Made by a program: the position numbers and the translations under genes
Part shown: piece by piece, positions 24,337 through 35,994 of the stretch
How positions within the stretch are numbered: position 1 is the stretch's first letter
How the letters are laid out: each line of letters begins with the position of its first letter
Notes under the pieces: generated by a model
The model's input: the letters and a program-made list of their open reading frames with translations, nothing else
Told to the model about the DNA's origin: nothing
The model's database searches: none
Assembly: GCA_008921705.1 (NCBI GenBank)
Contig: VFFE01009068.1
Coordinates: 1,766,084-1,830,083 of the forward strand
Direction: 5' to 3'
Origin: Burhinus oedicnemus
Taxonomy: Eukaryota > Chordata > Aves > Charadriiformes > Burhinidae
DNA: 64,000 nucleotides

Positions 24337-26151
24337 CCTGTTTTCCAGACAAACTGATGAACTTGAGGTCAGGCCTAGGAATCAGTATCACTGTTTCTAA
24401 GTGAAGAATGAGCTATTGAAATCCCAGTTAGTTCACTTTTCTTCCTCTCAAAAGATGATGAGCATTTCACCTTCTAAAATTTCTTTTGCCTTGGCAGTGA
24501 TTTCCACCTTTATGTTCCTGAAGTTGTAGCATACTTTTTCATTAGATTCCATCATGGAAATCAGCAAAGATTTGCAACACTGAGTACCAAGAGTTACACA
24601 TCAGTTATGACATCTTAAACATATTTAGCATTTTGCAATGTTTATATCATAAGGTCTAAAGAGAGAAGACACTCTTGTAAACCTATTACATCTATGGCTA
24701 ATTTGTCTTTAACTACTTAGAATAAAAGCAGCTTACTTTTTCCTCTAATTCATTATTCTTTTAGTTCCTACAACTTCTTTTAAAAAGGATTTAACATCTC
24801 TTCCTCACCACTGACTTTTAGTGCTCCAGTTTGGTGCTATTTCAGTCTCAGGTGGGAGGTGGAGGAAAGGAAGTTTCATAATGAGGGAAAGAAAAACAAG
24901 CAAAAATTTCAGAATTCCTGCTACATTACTGAAATCTTAGTCTAATTACTGTATAAACTATATATAGAAAAAAAAAGACATAAAACAAAAAATTAAAGGC
25001 AGATTTAAAGAAGGCAGTTTGAAATGCCAATTGGCAATTGAGATGTCTCGCCTTCCTTTTCCCAACACTTTTGAGATCACAGTAGCTAGAGACCAGATGA
25101 GGACAATGTAAGAGCATGCTGCTGCAACAGAAAAATTCAACAGTTGCCTAAATTTATACATAAACTTTAGATAAGTTGATACATGTTTATGATTAGACTT
25201 GTCACCAGATTCATCATTCAGAAGGAATATTCTACCAAATCTGAGGGACAGTGTGTTTTAAACATTTTTAATTTTCATCTGTACCATAAGGTTCCTGCGA
25301 TCATCTGAGAATTTTGTCTACAACAGGGACACACTATGTTTGAGCTCTGCTACAAAGTATTAGAGCTGCCCTTCACAGGATCTTTATTTTGATTATTATT
25401 TTGCTGGAGAGCATTCAGAAGTATTCAGTGGTCATTCATTAATGTTGCTAGGCTGAGCATTGTTGCTTGTGGTACCACAGGACGTGATGAGATGACCAGG
25501 CCCATATGACAGGAAGGATGTAATCACAAGTTTCAGTTCATAACAAATTAATTCCTCAAAGAGTCTCCCACGTTTTCCATTCTCCACACCCTGCTTTGTC
25601 AGATCTATGTTAAGTTCTAAGTGATATACTGTTTGAGAGATAGTGAAACAATATCTTGTGATTGATCATGTTTATACATTAGTTAAAGCAAAAGCATAAA
25701 CAGGTAAGAAATTACTACGAAGTTCCTTGTCACTAGAGCACTATTAATTCTAGACTTTAATAATGTTCAGATTCACAATAGCTGCTTTTAACCCTCCAGT
25801 CACTACCCATCAGGTTCACAGTGGCTGACTCTGAAAAATGACACCCCACTGCCTCAATGCTGATTTTACAACAGAGGAATTAGTGTCAGCAAAATTACTA
25901 GCAAAACACAAGTAGGAAATTTTATTCATTTGCAGGAAGTCACATTTCTGATTTTAGTGGCCACCTTCTACTTTCCTTAAGATGTAGAATGAGAGGAAGT
26001 AACTGCACAGGGTGAAGGCTGAAAAAGTAAGTTACATGATACAGATCTACAACACTTTTTACACCCCCTCCCTTTCATTCTTATCTGCTAACCATGCTAA
26101 CCTCTTTCCACACTATTCTGCTGACACAAGAGTCATCTTTTCCTAATATAT
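24337..26151. other. Unassigned intronic sequence
   Basis: AT-rich DNA with no recognised element. Two minor splice-like pairs (about 24800 minus, 25690 plus) do not join any model. Confidence 0.4.
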
Positions 26152-26722
26152 TGTCATAGCTTAACCGGAGTCAGCAACTAGGACCACGCAGTTGCTCGTT
26201 CACCCTCCATTCCCCAAGAAGGATAGGGAGGAGAGGGAGAAAAGGAGGGGAAAGGAAAAAACCAAACTCATGGGTTGAGACAAAGAGTTTAATAGGTAGA
26301 GCAAAAGCTGCGCTAAACAAGCAAAGCAAAACAAGAAATCCATTCACTGCTTCCTATCAGCAGGCAGGTGTTCAGCCATCTCCAGGAAAGCAGGGCTCCA
26401 TCATGGGTAACTGTTACTTGGGAAGACAGATGCTGTAACTCTGAGCTTTCCCCCGCTTTCTTCTTCTTCCTTCAGCATTATATACTGAGAATGATCATAT
26501 GGCATGGAATATTTCTTTGGTCAATTGGGGTCAGCTGTCCTGGCTGTGTCTCCTCCCAATCTTTTAAGCCTACTTGCTGGCAGGGCGGTGTGAGGAGCAG
26601 AAAAGCTCTTGACTGCTTAGCAACAATCACACTATCACACTATTCCCATCCTAAATCCAAAACACAGCACTATACCAGCTGCTAATAATAAAGTTAACTC
26701 TATCCCAACTGAAACCACGACA
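26152..26722 (-). mobile_element. Solo ERV LTR (family B), 571 bp
   Basis: TG...CA termini (plus strand TGTCATAGCTTAACC … GAAACCACGACA). Read on the minus strand it has a TATA box (CAGTATATAATG, about 26480), an ATTAAA signal near 26290 and a typical avian LTR 3' end. No internal retroviral sequence flanks it, so it is a solo LTR left by recombination. I see no clear target duplication (TATAT versus CATGT). Confidence 0.85.
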
Positions 26723-27324
26723 CATGTGCATGAAGCATTTGTCAAGTTCTTCCTAGACAAACATCCCATCTTTAACAAGAAATACCAACACTCACAAAAC
26801 ATATGAGGGTGGGGAAACAACTATTGCTCCTAGTCCCCTGCAGCAAATAGGACTCTATTTGTGTTTTAGTTCTTCTTTTATCTTCCAACTTCTCTTTGTA
26901 ATCAAGGGCCATCTCCCCTCTAATAATTTATCTGTGTTTCCAGAATTCCAGTATCTCAAGACTTGTCCCTATGAAAAGCAAACTGTCTTGGGAAAATCTA
27001 ACCCAAGACTTGTAAAACAATTTCTGAAAGTACTCTTTTACTTGTTTGGGCCTTATAGGAATTATTTGTTATGGTATGCAAAATTTTTATTCAATTTTTC
27101 TCCTAAACAATGAGAATAGTTGAGAAATGTTGTCTTTTGGGTTTTGATGAACAATACCATTCTACAGTACTTTTTCCCCTCTTCTTAAATATGTTATCAT
27201 AGAGGCACTACCACTGACACTTTCAGAAAGGCACATGTTAGCTTTCTGTATGTCTTCAATTGCCCTCCACCTTTAAGAAAGATGGTATAAGATAGCAATA
27301 TTGGAAGTACATTGCATTGCCTAC
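26723..27324. other. Intronic sequence with a short LTR shard
   Basis: No gene. The only recognisable item is a 47-bp fragment of LTR family A at 27168-27214. Confidence 0.5.
27168..27214 (-). mobile_element. 47-bp shard of ERV LTR family A
   Basis: TCTTAAATATGTTATCATAG and AGGCACTACCACTG match the LTR copies at about 345-405 and 56635-56690. The flanks do not match, so only this block remains. Confidence 0.6.
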
Positions 27325-27352
27325 CTTCTACGAAGACATAGCTCACAGGGAC
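27325..27352 (-). CDS. Unrecognised minus-strand gene, exon 3
   Basis: A 28-nt exon encoding VPVSYVFVE plus the first base of the next codon. The acceptor is ACTGTTACTCCTTAG and the donor is GAAG|GTAGGC. It takes phase 0 from exon 2 and gives phase 1 to exon 4. It is so short that chance is possible; the support is the exact phase fit on both sides. Confidence 0.4.
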
Positions 27353-27942
27353 CTAAGGAGTAACAGTTGTGCCCTTCCTGCCTAGAGAGATATACAAGGG
27401 TTTGTACATTCTAGAAAAGTGTTTTAGGGCTTTACTAAGCTTAAGAATTAGAGCACTGACCTTCACCTACTTTTCCCAAAAAAGTTTTGGGGCGTTCAAT
27501 GCACAGTGTAGTCACGTTTATTCTCCTCACACAGGAGAACAGATATGACAAAAGAAGTATCAACATTTGACAAATACCCAGAGCCACTCATCAATCTCAA
27601 AAACCCACCCAAGCTTCCTGATTTTGGAAGGTATAACTCACTTGTTGATAATATATCTTCTTCCTTTCTTCAGACAGAAAAGCATTAAGACAAATGGCAG
27701 AACACTATAAAAATAGCTATGAAAACTTTTATCTGATCCAATGATGCTTTAAAAAATATCCTGAATGATGTAAGGTTGAGACAAAACCATTATGATGTAA
27801 AAAAGATTTAAAAAATTAAAGGATCTGATCTAAGAAGACATGAGAGTAACTATTTTTTCCTTGAAAAATTAGTAAGTTAAGAGGACAACAGAGGAGAATA
27901 TCATGATTACCTGGACTGATCCTCTTTCATAACAAAACCCCT

Positions 27943-27974
27943 CAAACAAACAAAACAAAACAAAACAAAAAAAA
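27943..27974 (+). repeat. (AAAAC)n low-complexity repeat
   Basis: Imperfect AAACA/AAAAC units ending in poly-A. Confidence 0.8.
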
Positions 27975-28625
27975 GCAGAGGACTTAATCAACTCTGTTCT
28001 TCATGAAAAAAAACATTATTTACTTAAACTGTACTATAAACCTTGAAAGACATTAAGTCTTTATGTAAAACTGTCACATGATAAATAATCCATCACCTCC
28101 CTTAAGAAACAGCTTAATAATAATTACTAGTAATTAGTGTTATAGTTTCAGTATCAAGACATGTTTCCGTATTTGTATTCCAAACACAACTCAGACCAGA
28201 TTTTTGCCCGAGGAGTAACAAAGCTGTGTATGTCACCAGCGCTGGTACCAGTGACATAGCAGTGCAATTCTGCCTAAGAATCAATGTTAATTTGTCAAAT
28301 TTATAATACTGTCTGATAAAGGGAAATTTTGCAATGTAAACTGGTAAATGTTAAAAGTTTACCATATCAATTTTAATTAAAAGTCCACAACTGCTCAAGA
28401 TCCTCTAGTCTACACAGGGGACTAGGACTATGTACTAGTTCATGGATTAGGTCATACTCTGATATAGATTGGATTAGAATTTAAATACATGGTCTGCACC
28501 AACTTTGATTTTATACTATATCAGAATAACCCCACTAGCTGAGGAAATTGTAGGCTGTTATCTAATGGTTTTGCAATAGAAGAGAATATCCACAAACACA
28601 GCCACAAAGTTTTTGTTTAAGAGCA

Positions 28626-28633
28626 TATAAAAA
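28626..28633 (+). promoter_or_regulatory. TATA box of the plus-strand gene
   Basis: A canonical TATAAAAA, placed about 125 nt before the first in-frame ATG (28753). Transcription would start near 28655-28660. It is the best TATA match near a coding exon in the window. Confidence 0.4.
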
Positions 28634-28688
28634 CCAGAGAACCAGATTTGTTGAGGGAATTTTTCTAAATAGCCACTGTTCTTTATAC

Positions 28689-28747
28689 CTGTACATCTTT
28701 CTTCCCGATTTGCAAAGAAAATCTTTGTTCATCTTCCCCAAAGACTT
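28689..28747 (-). CDS. Unrecognised minus-strand gene, exon 2
   Basis: 19 codons plus split codons (EVFGEDEQRFSLQIGKKDVQ). The donor CAG|GTATAAAG is good. The acceptor (…CATAAGAG) has a poor pyrimidine tract and is the weakest site in the model. Phase 1 in, phase 0 out. It lies antisense to the 5' leader of the plus-strand gene that starts at about 28655. A shift of the acceptor by two bases would change the phase, so exon 1 to exon 2 joining needs RNA evidence. Confidence 0.4.
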
Positions 28748-28752
28748 CTCTT

Positions 28753-28897
28753 ATGAATGCAATTCAGAATACTTTCTTGTTGACTGCCACACGTATCCCT
28801 GACAGGATAATAATGCCTGGGGTGCAGTGTTATCAAAATACATCACAACTTAGCTGGGAAAGGAAAGAAAGCATTGTATTACAGGTCAAAAATATAG
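28753..28897 (+). CDS. Unrecognised plus-strand gene, exon 1
   Basis: 43 codons plus one base from 28768 (NTFLLTATRIPDRIIMPG... to ...VLQVKNI), with donor ATAG|GTAAGAC. There are two readings. Translation may start at the ATG at 28753, in frame and downstream of the TATA box. Alternatively an acceptor ending at 28767 (GAATGCAATTCAG) may make this an internal exon. I favour the start here because of the TATA box; a second in-frame ATG (MPGVQ) has a better context. Confidence 0.5.
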
Positions 28898-31347
28898 GTA
28901 AGACTTCAAACGAGAAGAAAATGAAAACACCAGGCAGCCCTATAAAATACGAAGTAATATGGATAAGTAACAGCTCTTACACTTGACCATGTCCCACTGG
29001 TAATTTTGAAAGAACAGATGGCACAGGGTTCTGGATATTTCATCAGCATTTGGTAATAATTCACAATATAGTTTTGAAAATTTTAATTTGAGTGCTTGGC
29101 TGTTGTATTAAAATCCAGCAGGGAATGGAAATGCTCTTAAGAATAAGGTACTTTATCAGTTGGCTCCCAGAAATCTCCTAGACTCTGCACAATTTGAATT
29201 CAGTGAATGACTGTATATAATAGCACCTGTTAGTGAAAAAATACCAGACCCATACGGGTATTTCAGCAACCTGTAAAGAACATCACAATGCAGTAAAATC
29301 CCTGCTCTCACTTGTCAAATAAATGCCTAAGAGTCACAATTTATTTTTAAGTTATGGACCCTTGGCTACAAGAAGTTGAACTGAAGAAAAGAATCCAGAC
29401 AGCAGACTTTTCATTTGACCCAAACTAAGAGATGACACAAGCTCTGGAATTTCAAAATTTTTTTGTGCTTAGAACACAGTAAGGAATTTATCTTCTTTGG
29501 TTTTATCTAAATCATGCTCCTTTCTACTAATCTGAAAGAACAGTCCTAGAAAATTATCCATCTTAATGTGTACTTGAAGGAAAAAAACTCTCACAAACCT
29601 ATAAACTGTACTCCTCAACAGCAGCAGAGTGAAGAGATTGTGCTTTTTACCATCACCAGGTCCCAAGAAATATACTGTTTCTTTTTCACCTTCCAATCTC
29701 CAGAGTAGTTTCAAAATCCACCACAAGACCTCCAGAAATCACCTGTTTCTTCTCTTACAGTCCCATCAAAAAAATCCACATAGATTCATTTTTCACAGAA
29801 GACCACTTTCTACAGCCTTTCTAAAATTCATAGAGGACTTCAGTGACTCAGAAGAAAAAAATTATTATCTAACTGTTTCTAAGTCTTACACGTATTTGTG
29901 GGTGACTCAATCTAGACAAGGAGCAAAGAGAACAGTAATGCTTGAAGTGACTTCTTCAACAGTCCATAAATCTTCAAGCAGAAGGAAACTGCTCTTTTAC
30001 AGGACAAATATTATTTTCCCACTGATATAGTCATCATAATCTTAAATTCCTCTGAGAACCATCCCCAGATAATTTTAATATTTTTTTTTATATCTCCGCT
30101 TCCCCCCCGCCCAGTTTAACATTTGTTAAAGAAGAGGGCAGAATTTGGCACTATGAGTGAAAACTTAGGTCTAATGTAGGCCTTTTTTTTTTTTTTCCCA
30201 GTTATCACATCTGAAAAAGTGCTACAGTTAAGCTAAAGTCGCTCAGTAATATTAAGCAAAAATATTTTAATTAACTCTTGAAGTTAACTAGTCAACTAAA
30301 TCTGAGACTTAGGCATTACACATAAGGAGGGAGGACAGAAAGAAGGTTGTTTTCACTCCCATGACACATTTTTACAAACAGTATTTTCACAACAGCAGTT
30401 CAAATGGGATCAGTTAGGAGTCCGTTAATTCAGACGCAGCTTTCCTGGTGAACTTGGGAATTGCAGGAAATGCCTATCTCCAATTCAGGTATAACCTGTT
30501 TTGAGATCAATATGACAGATTGTGCTTGAGCGATGGGGCAAAATTAATCTCTGAAAGGGAACCTATGCCATGGAGTCATTGTCATTTCATGAACTGCCCA
30601 TCATTTCTCTACTTTTTTGCAACAGACTGACAGCTTGAAAAAAGAAACAATTTTGGAAAACCAAAGGCTTCTGCAACAAGGAGGTCACAGATAGCTAAGG
30701 GAGTGACACGGGAATCACCTGCAACAGGTCTGGCAGCAATGAGTAATGACAGCTTGTTCAAGGACTACTCTGGCCACTGTCAATGGGATGGCAAGATTAA
30801 ACAAGGCAAAGGCCAGAGTCTCCCTCCATCTGCCAGCAGTCTAGCAGAATTAATTCCCAGCACATGAGCCCCTGAAATATGCATCAGCTGCACATCTCTC
30901 TGAGGTTCTTGTGATGTTGTTTCATTTGGATTTGCATGCTGAACAGAGGTAAAGCACCCAAAGTTTGAAACACTTTCACCCTTGCTTCAATTAGACTGGT
31001 TTACCAGCAGTGTGGGGGAGTGTGATTCAAGAAAATTTAAGATTAGGGTAAAAAGAAGAAAGTGAAACTAAACGCAATTCTGCACAATCCTAGTCTTCAG
31101 AGCTGAATACATTTTCCTTCCTTATCTTACATTCACTGAGGAGTGCCCATGATGTAATGCAGCCCTAGAGCTACGGATCAACAATGTTGCTCTATCTTGC
31201 AAATAATACTGTCAGTTAAAACTCTTATACTAAAAGTTTGGTACCCTAGCACCTCAGCATCCACCTTGCCTCCCACGACCTCCAGAGTCTGCCCCTGCCT
31301 CCTCCCCATCACCCTTCCTTTCTCTTACACTCCTTCTTGTCTAACAG
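28898..31347. other. Intron of both genes; possible conserved non-coding stretch
   Basis: No repeats recognised. 30400-31050 is less AT-biased and has many homeodomain/POU-like words (AATTAATTCC, ATTTGCATG, ATGCAT), which might indicate a conserved element. Confidence 0.35.
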
Positions 31348-31418
31348 AAATTCAACCTCAACAGCTTACATCTCACCCACCACCTTCCAGCACACAGGTT
31401 TTGGCTGCAGTATCCCAG
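31348..31418 (+). CDS. Unrecognised plus-strand gene, exon 2
   Basis: 71 nt encoding IQPQQLTSHPPPSSTQVLAA and VSQ, phase 1 in, 0 out. The acceptor (TTACACTCCTTCTTGTCTAACAG, quoted here by its last part CTTCTTGTCTAACAG) is excellent and the donor CAG|GTGAGT is consensus. All three frames are open, so the frame is set by the neighbouring exons. Confidence 0.5.
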
Positions 31419-31696
31419 GTGAGTTTCCCTGAGGTTTGGCACCCTGGATTTGCAAAGGCCTTGCTTTTGGGCTCCCTCACTAGTCACAGCCAGGACTGCC
31501 AATGTTCTACTACAGCAAACACAACAGAAAAATAAGATCCCCACCACACTCCCGGCACTAGGACAAATCACACAAACAAAAAGGCAGACTGCAACAGCAC
31601 AGCCTTCTAAAACAGGGCCCCACACCTGCTAATTCAAACAGACTAAGAAGAAGGTGTAGAAACAAAAACAAACTATGCACACGACTCACCCCAACT

Positions 31697-32078
31697 CCTG
31701 GACAAAAGGAGGCTGAGGGGAGACCTTATCACTCTCTACAACTCCCTGAAAGGAGGTTGTAGCGAGGTGGGGGTCAGTCTCTTCTCCCAAGCAACAGGAC
31801 AAGAGGAAACAGTCTAAAGTTGCACCAGAGGAAGTTTATATTGGATATTAGGGAAAACTTCTTCACCGAAAGGGTTATCAAGCATTGGAAGAGGCTGCCT
31901 GGGGAAGTGGCTGAGTCACCATCCTTGGAGGTATTTAAAAGATGTGTGTAGATGTGACGCTTAGAGACATGGTTTAGTGGTGGACTTGGTAGTGTTGGGT
32001 TTACAATTGGATTCGATGATCTTAAGAGCCTTTTCCAACCTAAACAATTCTATGATTCCATAATTCTATTCTATGATA
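31697..32078 (+). mobile_element. CR1 LINE, 3' end
   Basis: A plus-strand CR1 3' fragment starting at GACAAAAGGAGGCTGAGGGG (the [10 protein letters not shown] region) and ending with the CR1 tail TTCTATGATTCCATAATTCT, then ATTCTATGAT. It sits between exons 2 and 3 of the plus-strand gene, in plus orientation. Confidence 0.92.
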
Positions 32079-32335
32079 CCTCACAGCACAGCTCCTCACC
32101 TCTTTGTTGTCTCCCTGACCGACTCCAGCGACCGCTCCCACAGCCCTGCTGCTGACAGGAGATCGCCCGCCAACACCCCACTCCCTGCTCAGGCACACTC
32201 CCCGCACCCCAACAGTTCTGTGAGTGGCACAAGTGGCACCTTCCCATGCTAATGGCCCCACTCCAGAAGGTTCTGGGGTTGCCAGGCCCCACCCGGCCCC
32301 ACCCCTCCCACAGCAGGGTGTTACTCATCCTGCAG

Positions 32336-32439
32336 AAGGAGCCTTGGTGGGTCTGGAATGAAGCTATTCGTTACCAGCCTAGCCGGAGAGGATTTATTGG
32401 GGTACTCCCAGAGAGCCCAGCCCTTCGCACATCTGCAAG
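32336..32439 (+). CDS. Unrecognised plus-strand gene, exon 3
   Basis: 104 nt, 34 codons, starting KEPWWVWNEAIRYQPSRRGF and ending SPALRTSA, phase 0 in, 2 out. The acceptor is GTTACTCATCCTGCAG and the donor is AAG|GTATGT. The density of Trp, Arg and Pro and the presence of CpGs make this the most protein-like exon of the gene. It follows a GC-rich intronic tract (32090-32335). Confidence 0.6.
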
Positions 32440-32882
32440 GTATGTTCAGTTATGCTCAGTGGAAACATGTGAAATGTTTTATCTGTATTTTGCTCTTTGT
32501 ACAGTTTGCACATTGCTTTTGCCACATTTAAGGGAAGTTGTTTTCCCTGACTTGAAGTCATCCTGGCATCAGCTTCTGTTGTCGTCAAACCAATCATGTT
32601 ATTGATGAGTATACCTATCAGTCATGCACGTTAAAAATAGATACTTGTTATTGTTACACTGTATTCAAGTGAAATGTATCCGTTTTGAATACACCTTCTC
32701 ACTTCTCTGTAAGGAGTAAAAGTTACAGAGGCTGGCAGATTTTCTGATTGTTTAGAGAATATTTATCAACAGCAGAACAGATTTCCTCAGCTAGAAGAAA
32801 ACAATAAAGGCTAGTTCATCCCATATTCTGCCTAAAAGGTTGATCATTATAAATTACTTTATTGACCCATGACTCTGCTCAG

Positions 32883-32929
32883 CATCATGCGCTTCAGTGA
32901 ACTGAGCAATCAACAAATGCTAAATGCAG
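32883..32929 (+). CDS. Unrecognised plus-strand gene, exon 4
   Basis: 47 nt encoding IMRFSELSNQQMLNA between split codons, phase 2 in, 1 out. The acceptor is CCATGACTCTGCTCAG and the donor is CAG|GTAAGG. Both sites are strong and the phase is the one exon 3 requires. Confidence 0.55.
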
Positions 32930-35800
32930 GTAAGGGGGCCCTTCACAGCACAATATTACTGCTGAACAAGCATGCTGTTTTGTCATGATGTACAGTTTGT
33001 TTCCATTTCAGTTTTTCAGGTAGATAAACTTTATTTTTGAAAGTCCTGGACCATTGGGACTTTTCCATTTCCAAATAGAACCTTCTGGATTGTGGTTGTA
33101 TGGACATGGGTTGTATAGTTGTGGGTATCTATATGCACTTGTTTGTATGTGTTTACACATAAACAAATTGTAATTCCCGTGGAGGTTGCATCCTGGCATG
33201 TCAAATAGAATTCTCAGTCTAGACAATACATAATAAAATAAGTTGTTCACCTACTTATGAGTGAATATAAATCATCCAGTATAATTCATTATGGGTCACT
33301 GAGCCCACATGCAATTTGGTGAAACACACTATGGGACAGGAATACTCTTTTTTGTAGAGGCAATGGTAGAGGCAAAAGTTAAGTTGAATATATTTGTGCC
33401 ATCATTGCAACATCTGAAGAGTAGAAATAGAATTACTTTTTGCCTTAGATGAATGCTTTCAGTGCAGAGTTTAAATTAAGGCACCTAGAAAACTGAGTTG
33501 TATTCTGTTAAATTAAAAAAAAAAAAAAAAAGAAAAAATAAACTAAAGTTACATCAGGACACTAGCAGCTTTCCAGTCCTGGGTACAGGAGACTTGCAAA
33601 GAAATTTTTCTTTTAAAATAGGTATCTTCAGCAGAGAGCACTTCAGGCTGATTTTGCAGTATACCATCCAAGAAAATGCCAGTTGCCTTTCAGCAAAAAG
33701 TTCTAGTCTTGCAGCATTGTGTAAGAGCAATGACTGTTTTCTTAATATGTAAGTGCAGCCATGTCATGCAGCAGAAATGAAGTATTATTGACCCATAAGA
33801 GTTCCAAATACCATGCAGGCTGAAATAACTGATGCTGTCCGTGTCAAGTAATTCATGACAAACTCATTTTTACTTCTTCATTACGATTTGTGCTCTTCAT
33901 TTCTCCTTTCAGATACATACATATTTGTTACTTGTAATACTTTCACATATTGTACAGCATTTCTCTCTGGATTTTAGTGTAGATCTAAAACTTCTCTAGA
34001 TATCTTATGAAAGTAAAGATGATGAATAGTTAGAGAAGCAGGAAACACTGTAGCAATATTCCTCAGATTTGCATAGCCAGTACGATTGGAGTTCAAATCA
34101 ATGTCTGAAAAATATTCATGGCTGAAACATTCCTCTTGAGAATGTTAAATTATGACAGAGTCAAAGAAAATACATGAAGGTAAACCAGAATGGAGAATTA
34201 CAGTATGTCATTTATTTCTTGGTAACTATCTGTACGCATACTCTTATGCCAAGCTTTATATGAAACAATGAAAGAAACCTCTCCTCCATGGAAGGTGTTT
34301 AAACTGTTTTGCATAATAAAAGCTTGTGGGTGAGTTAATCCTGACATCCTGTAATTCCTGACATTCACTTCTCGCACGTACCAGTGTATATCAACCACAT
34401 AAACTGACAGCAGTTCTTGCAGTGGAGCTTCTCTAAAGTTTTGGCAGGAACACTTAGTTGTGAAAACAGACGTTCATGGGTTTCAGATAGATAGATAGAT
34501 ACAGAATAAAGTGGTAGAAATTTAAATGCCTAAGAGAATTATGAAAACATCAGACTAAGGGTTTAATAACTGGGATTTTTTTCTTGTTTTGTTTTAGATT
34601 GATGTATAATATAGTTAGATAGGGTTTGTACGTACTGTTTTCTCTCTGCCTAGTACCATTTGATCTAATTCTTTAACCTATTAAGAAGATTGATATGTCC
34701 CAGACATGTTGCATTTGCTGCGCTTGGGCAAGACGTTGAAAAGATGAGCTAGAGTGGGGAGGAGGTTGCACCTTATGTTGGGGGTGGAGGGGATGTAAGT
34801 ATCTAGTTGCTCCCCAGAAAAGTGCAGTCACTTTACTGTGCTACCTAGGAATAAGGTACAACTTTGGTTTGAACAATTTTCCTCAACAGTATGAAAATAA
34901 CTTGTGACAAGATCTACTAATTATATCCCTGGACCACTTCACAGATGTCATCTTCCTGGTCCCATGTATCTGGGAGTTAGTCAGGTCAGATAACTGTTAA
35001 GCAGTTGTCCGAGGTCTTAGATATACTGTGACAGTCAAATAATACATCGATATGCAATGCAAAAGGAACATGTCTATCCCCAGAATGTTCTGTCTGACCT
35101 TCAAAGTAATGTCTGCATGACACATCTTCTTGGAGAGGCTTCTGGCCATGCAATCCAGGAACGATTTTCCTTTTTTTAATGGATGCTGTAGAGCTTTCAC
35201 GCTTTGCTCCAGCTTTGGTAGTGATAAGCAGCTTCATGACAACTATAATTCTGGCCACTGATACTTGTTTTATTGTGATAAGGTAATAAAGAGTACATAC
35301 TGATAGCATTGCTGCAATTTTGCTAGTTAAATTCTACACTTCGCTACAAGATGCTGTTTGCAAATCATCAAGGAAGGGCTTGATGTACAGCAGTGCGTAG
35401 TATTCATGGGCACACATCCAAGACTGGGTGACTTGAACATCACCCAAGCTTACCTGAAGCTGTTTCAAAATTTCTGTGTCTCAAAATAGGGCAGGGATCT
35501 TGAAAGCAGGTTTTTCTGTAAAATGTTTTCATGTGATTTAATTTAAGAAGATAATTTTGTATGCTGCTTTCCCATACAATATTGAAAAGGTACAGTCCGT
35601 TTTAAGTTAAATGATAAGAATATGAAAGATACATTTATATTATTTAATCTAACTCAAGAAAATGCACCATATGCAGGAATTGTCAGGTGATGTAAAAAAA
35701 ACCCAAAAAACCAAAACCCCAAAATAGTAACATCCATTCACTTAAGTTACATGTTTTCCTCTACTTGTCTACAAGCCATTGAGTTTGGTTTTATTTCCAG
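32930..35800. other. Intron 4 of the plus-strand gene
   Basis: AT-rich with a poly-A run at about 33515 and a short GATA microsatellite at 34486-34501. No other feature supported. Confidence 0.45.
34486..34501 (+). repeat. (GATA)n microsatellite
   Basis: Four GATA units. Confidence 0.85.
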
Positions 35801-35994
35801 TGAAAGGTTACAACACTGATTTCAGAACTCTCCCTACATACATATCACTACAGCTGTGTTGCAGAGGACTAAGAACTATTGATGGGTCTTGGGAAGCAAA
35901 GAAGGGCAAGACACTACAATGTATTTTCAGTAGTTTTTACGGCTTGGTGAAGTTCATGTACCCCCACAAAAACAGATTTATAGAACAACTAAAA
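35801..35994 (+). CDS. Unrecognised plus-strand gene, exon 5 (end uncertain)
   Basis: 194 nt, 64 codons, starting KGYNTDFRTLPTYISLQ and ending NRFIEQLK, phase 1 in, 0 out. The acceptor is GGTTTTATTTCCAG and the donor is AAAA|GTAAGA. The start is well supported. The second half reads less convincingly as protein, so a shorter exon with another donor is possible. An extra exon before 41284 cannot be excluded. Confidence 0.4.

Noticed and set aside
29469..30030. Overlapping frames of 85 (minus) and 133 (plus) codons
   Set aside because: No convincing splice context or start; composition consistent with chance.
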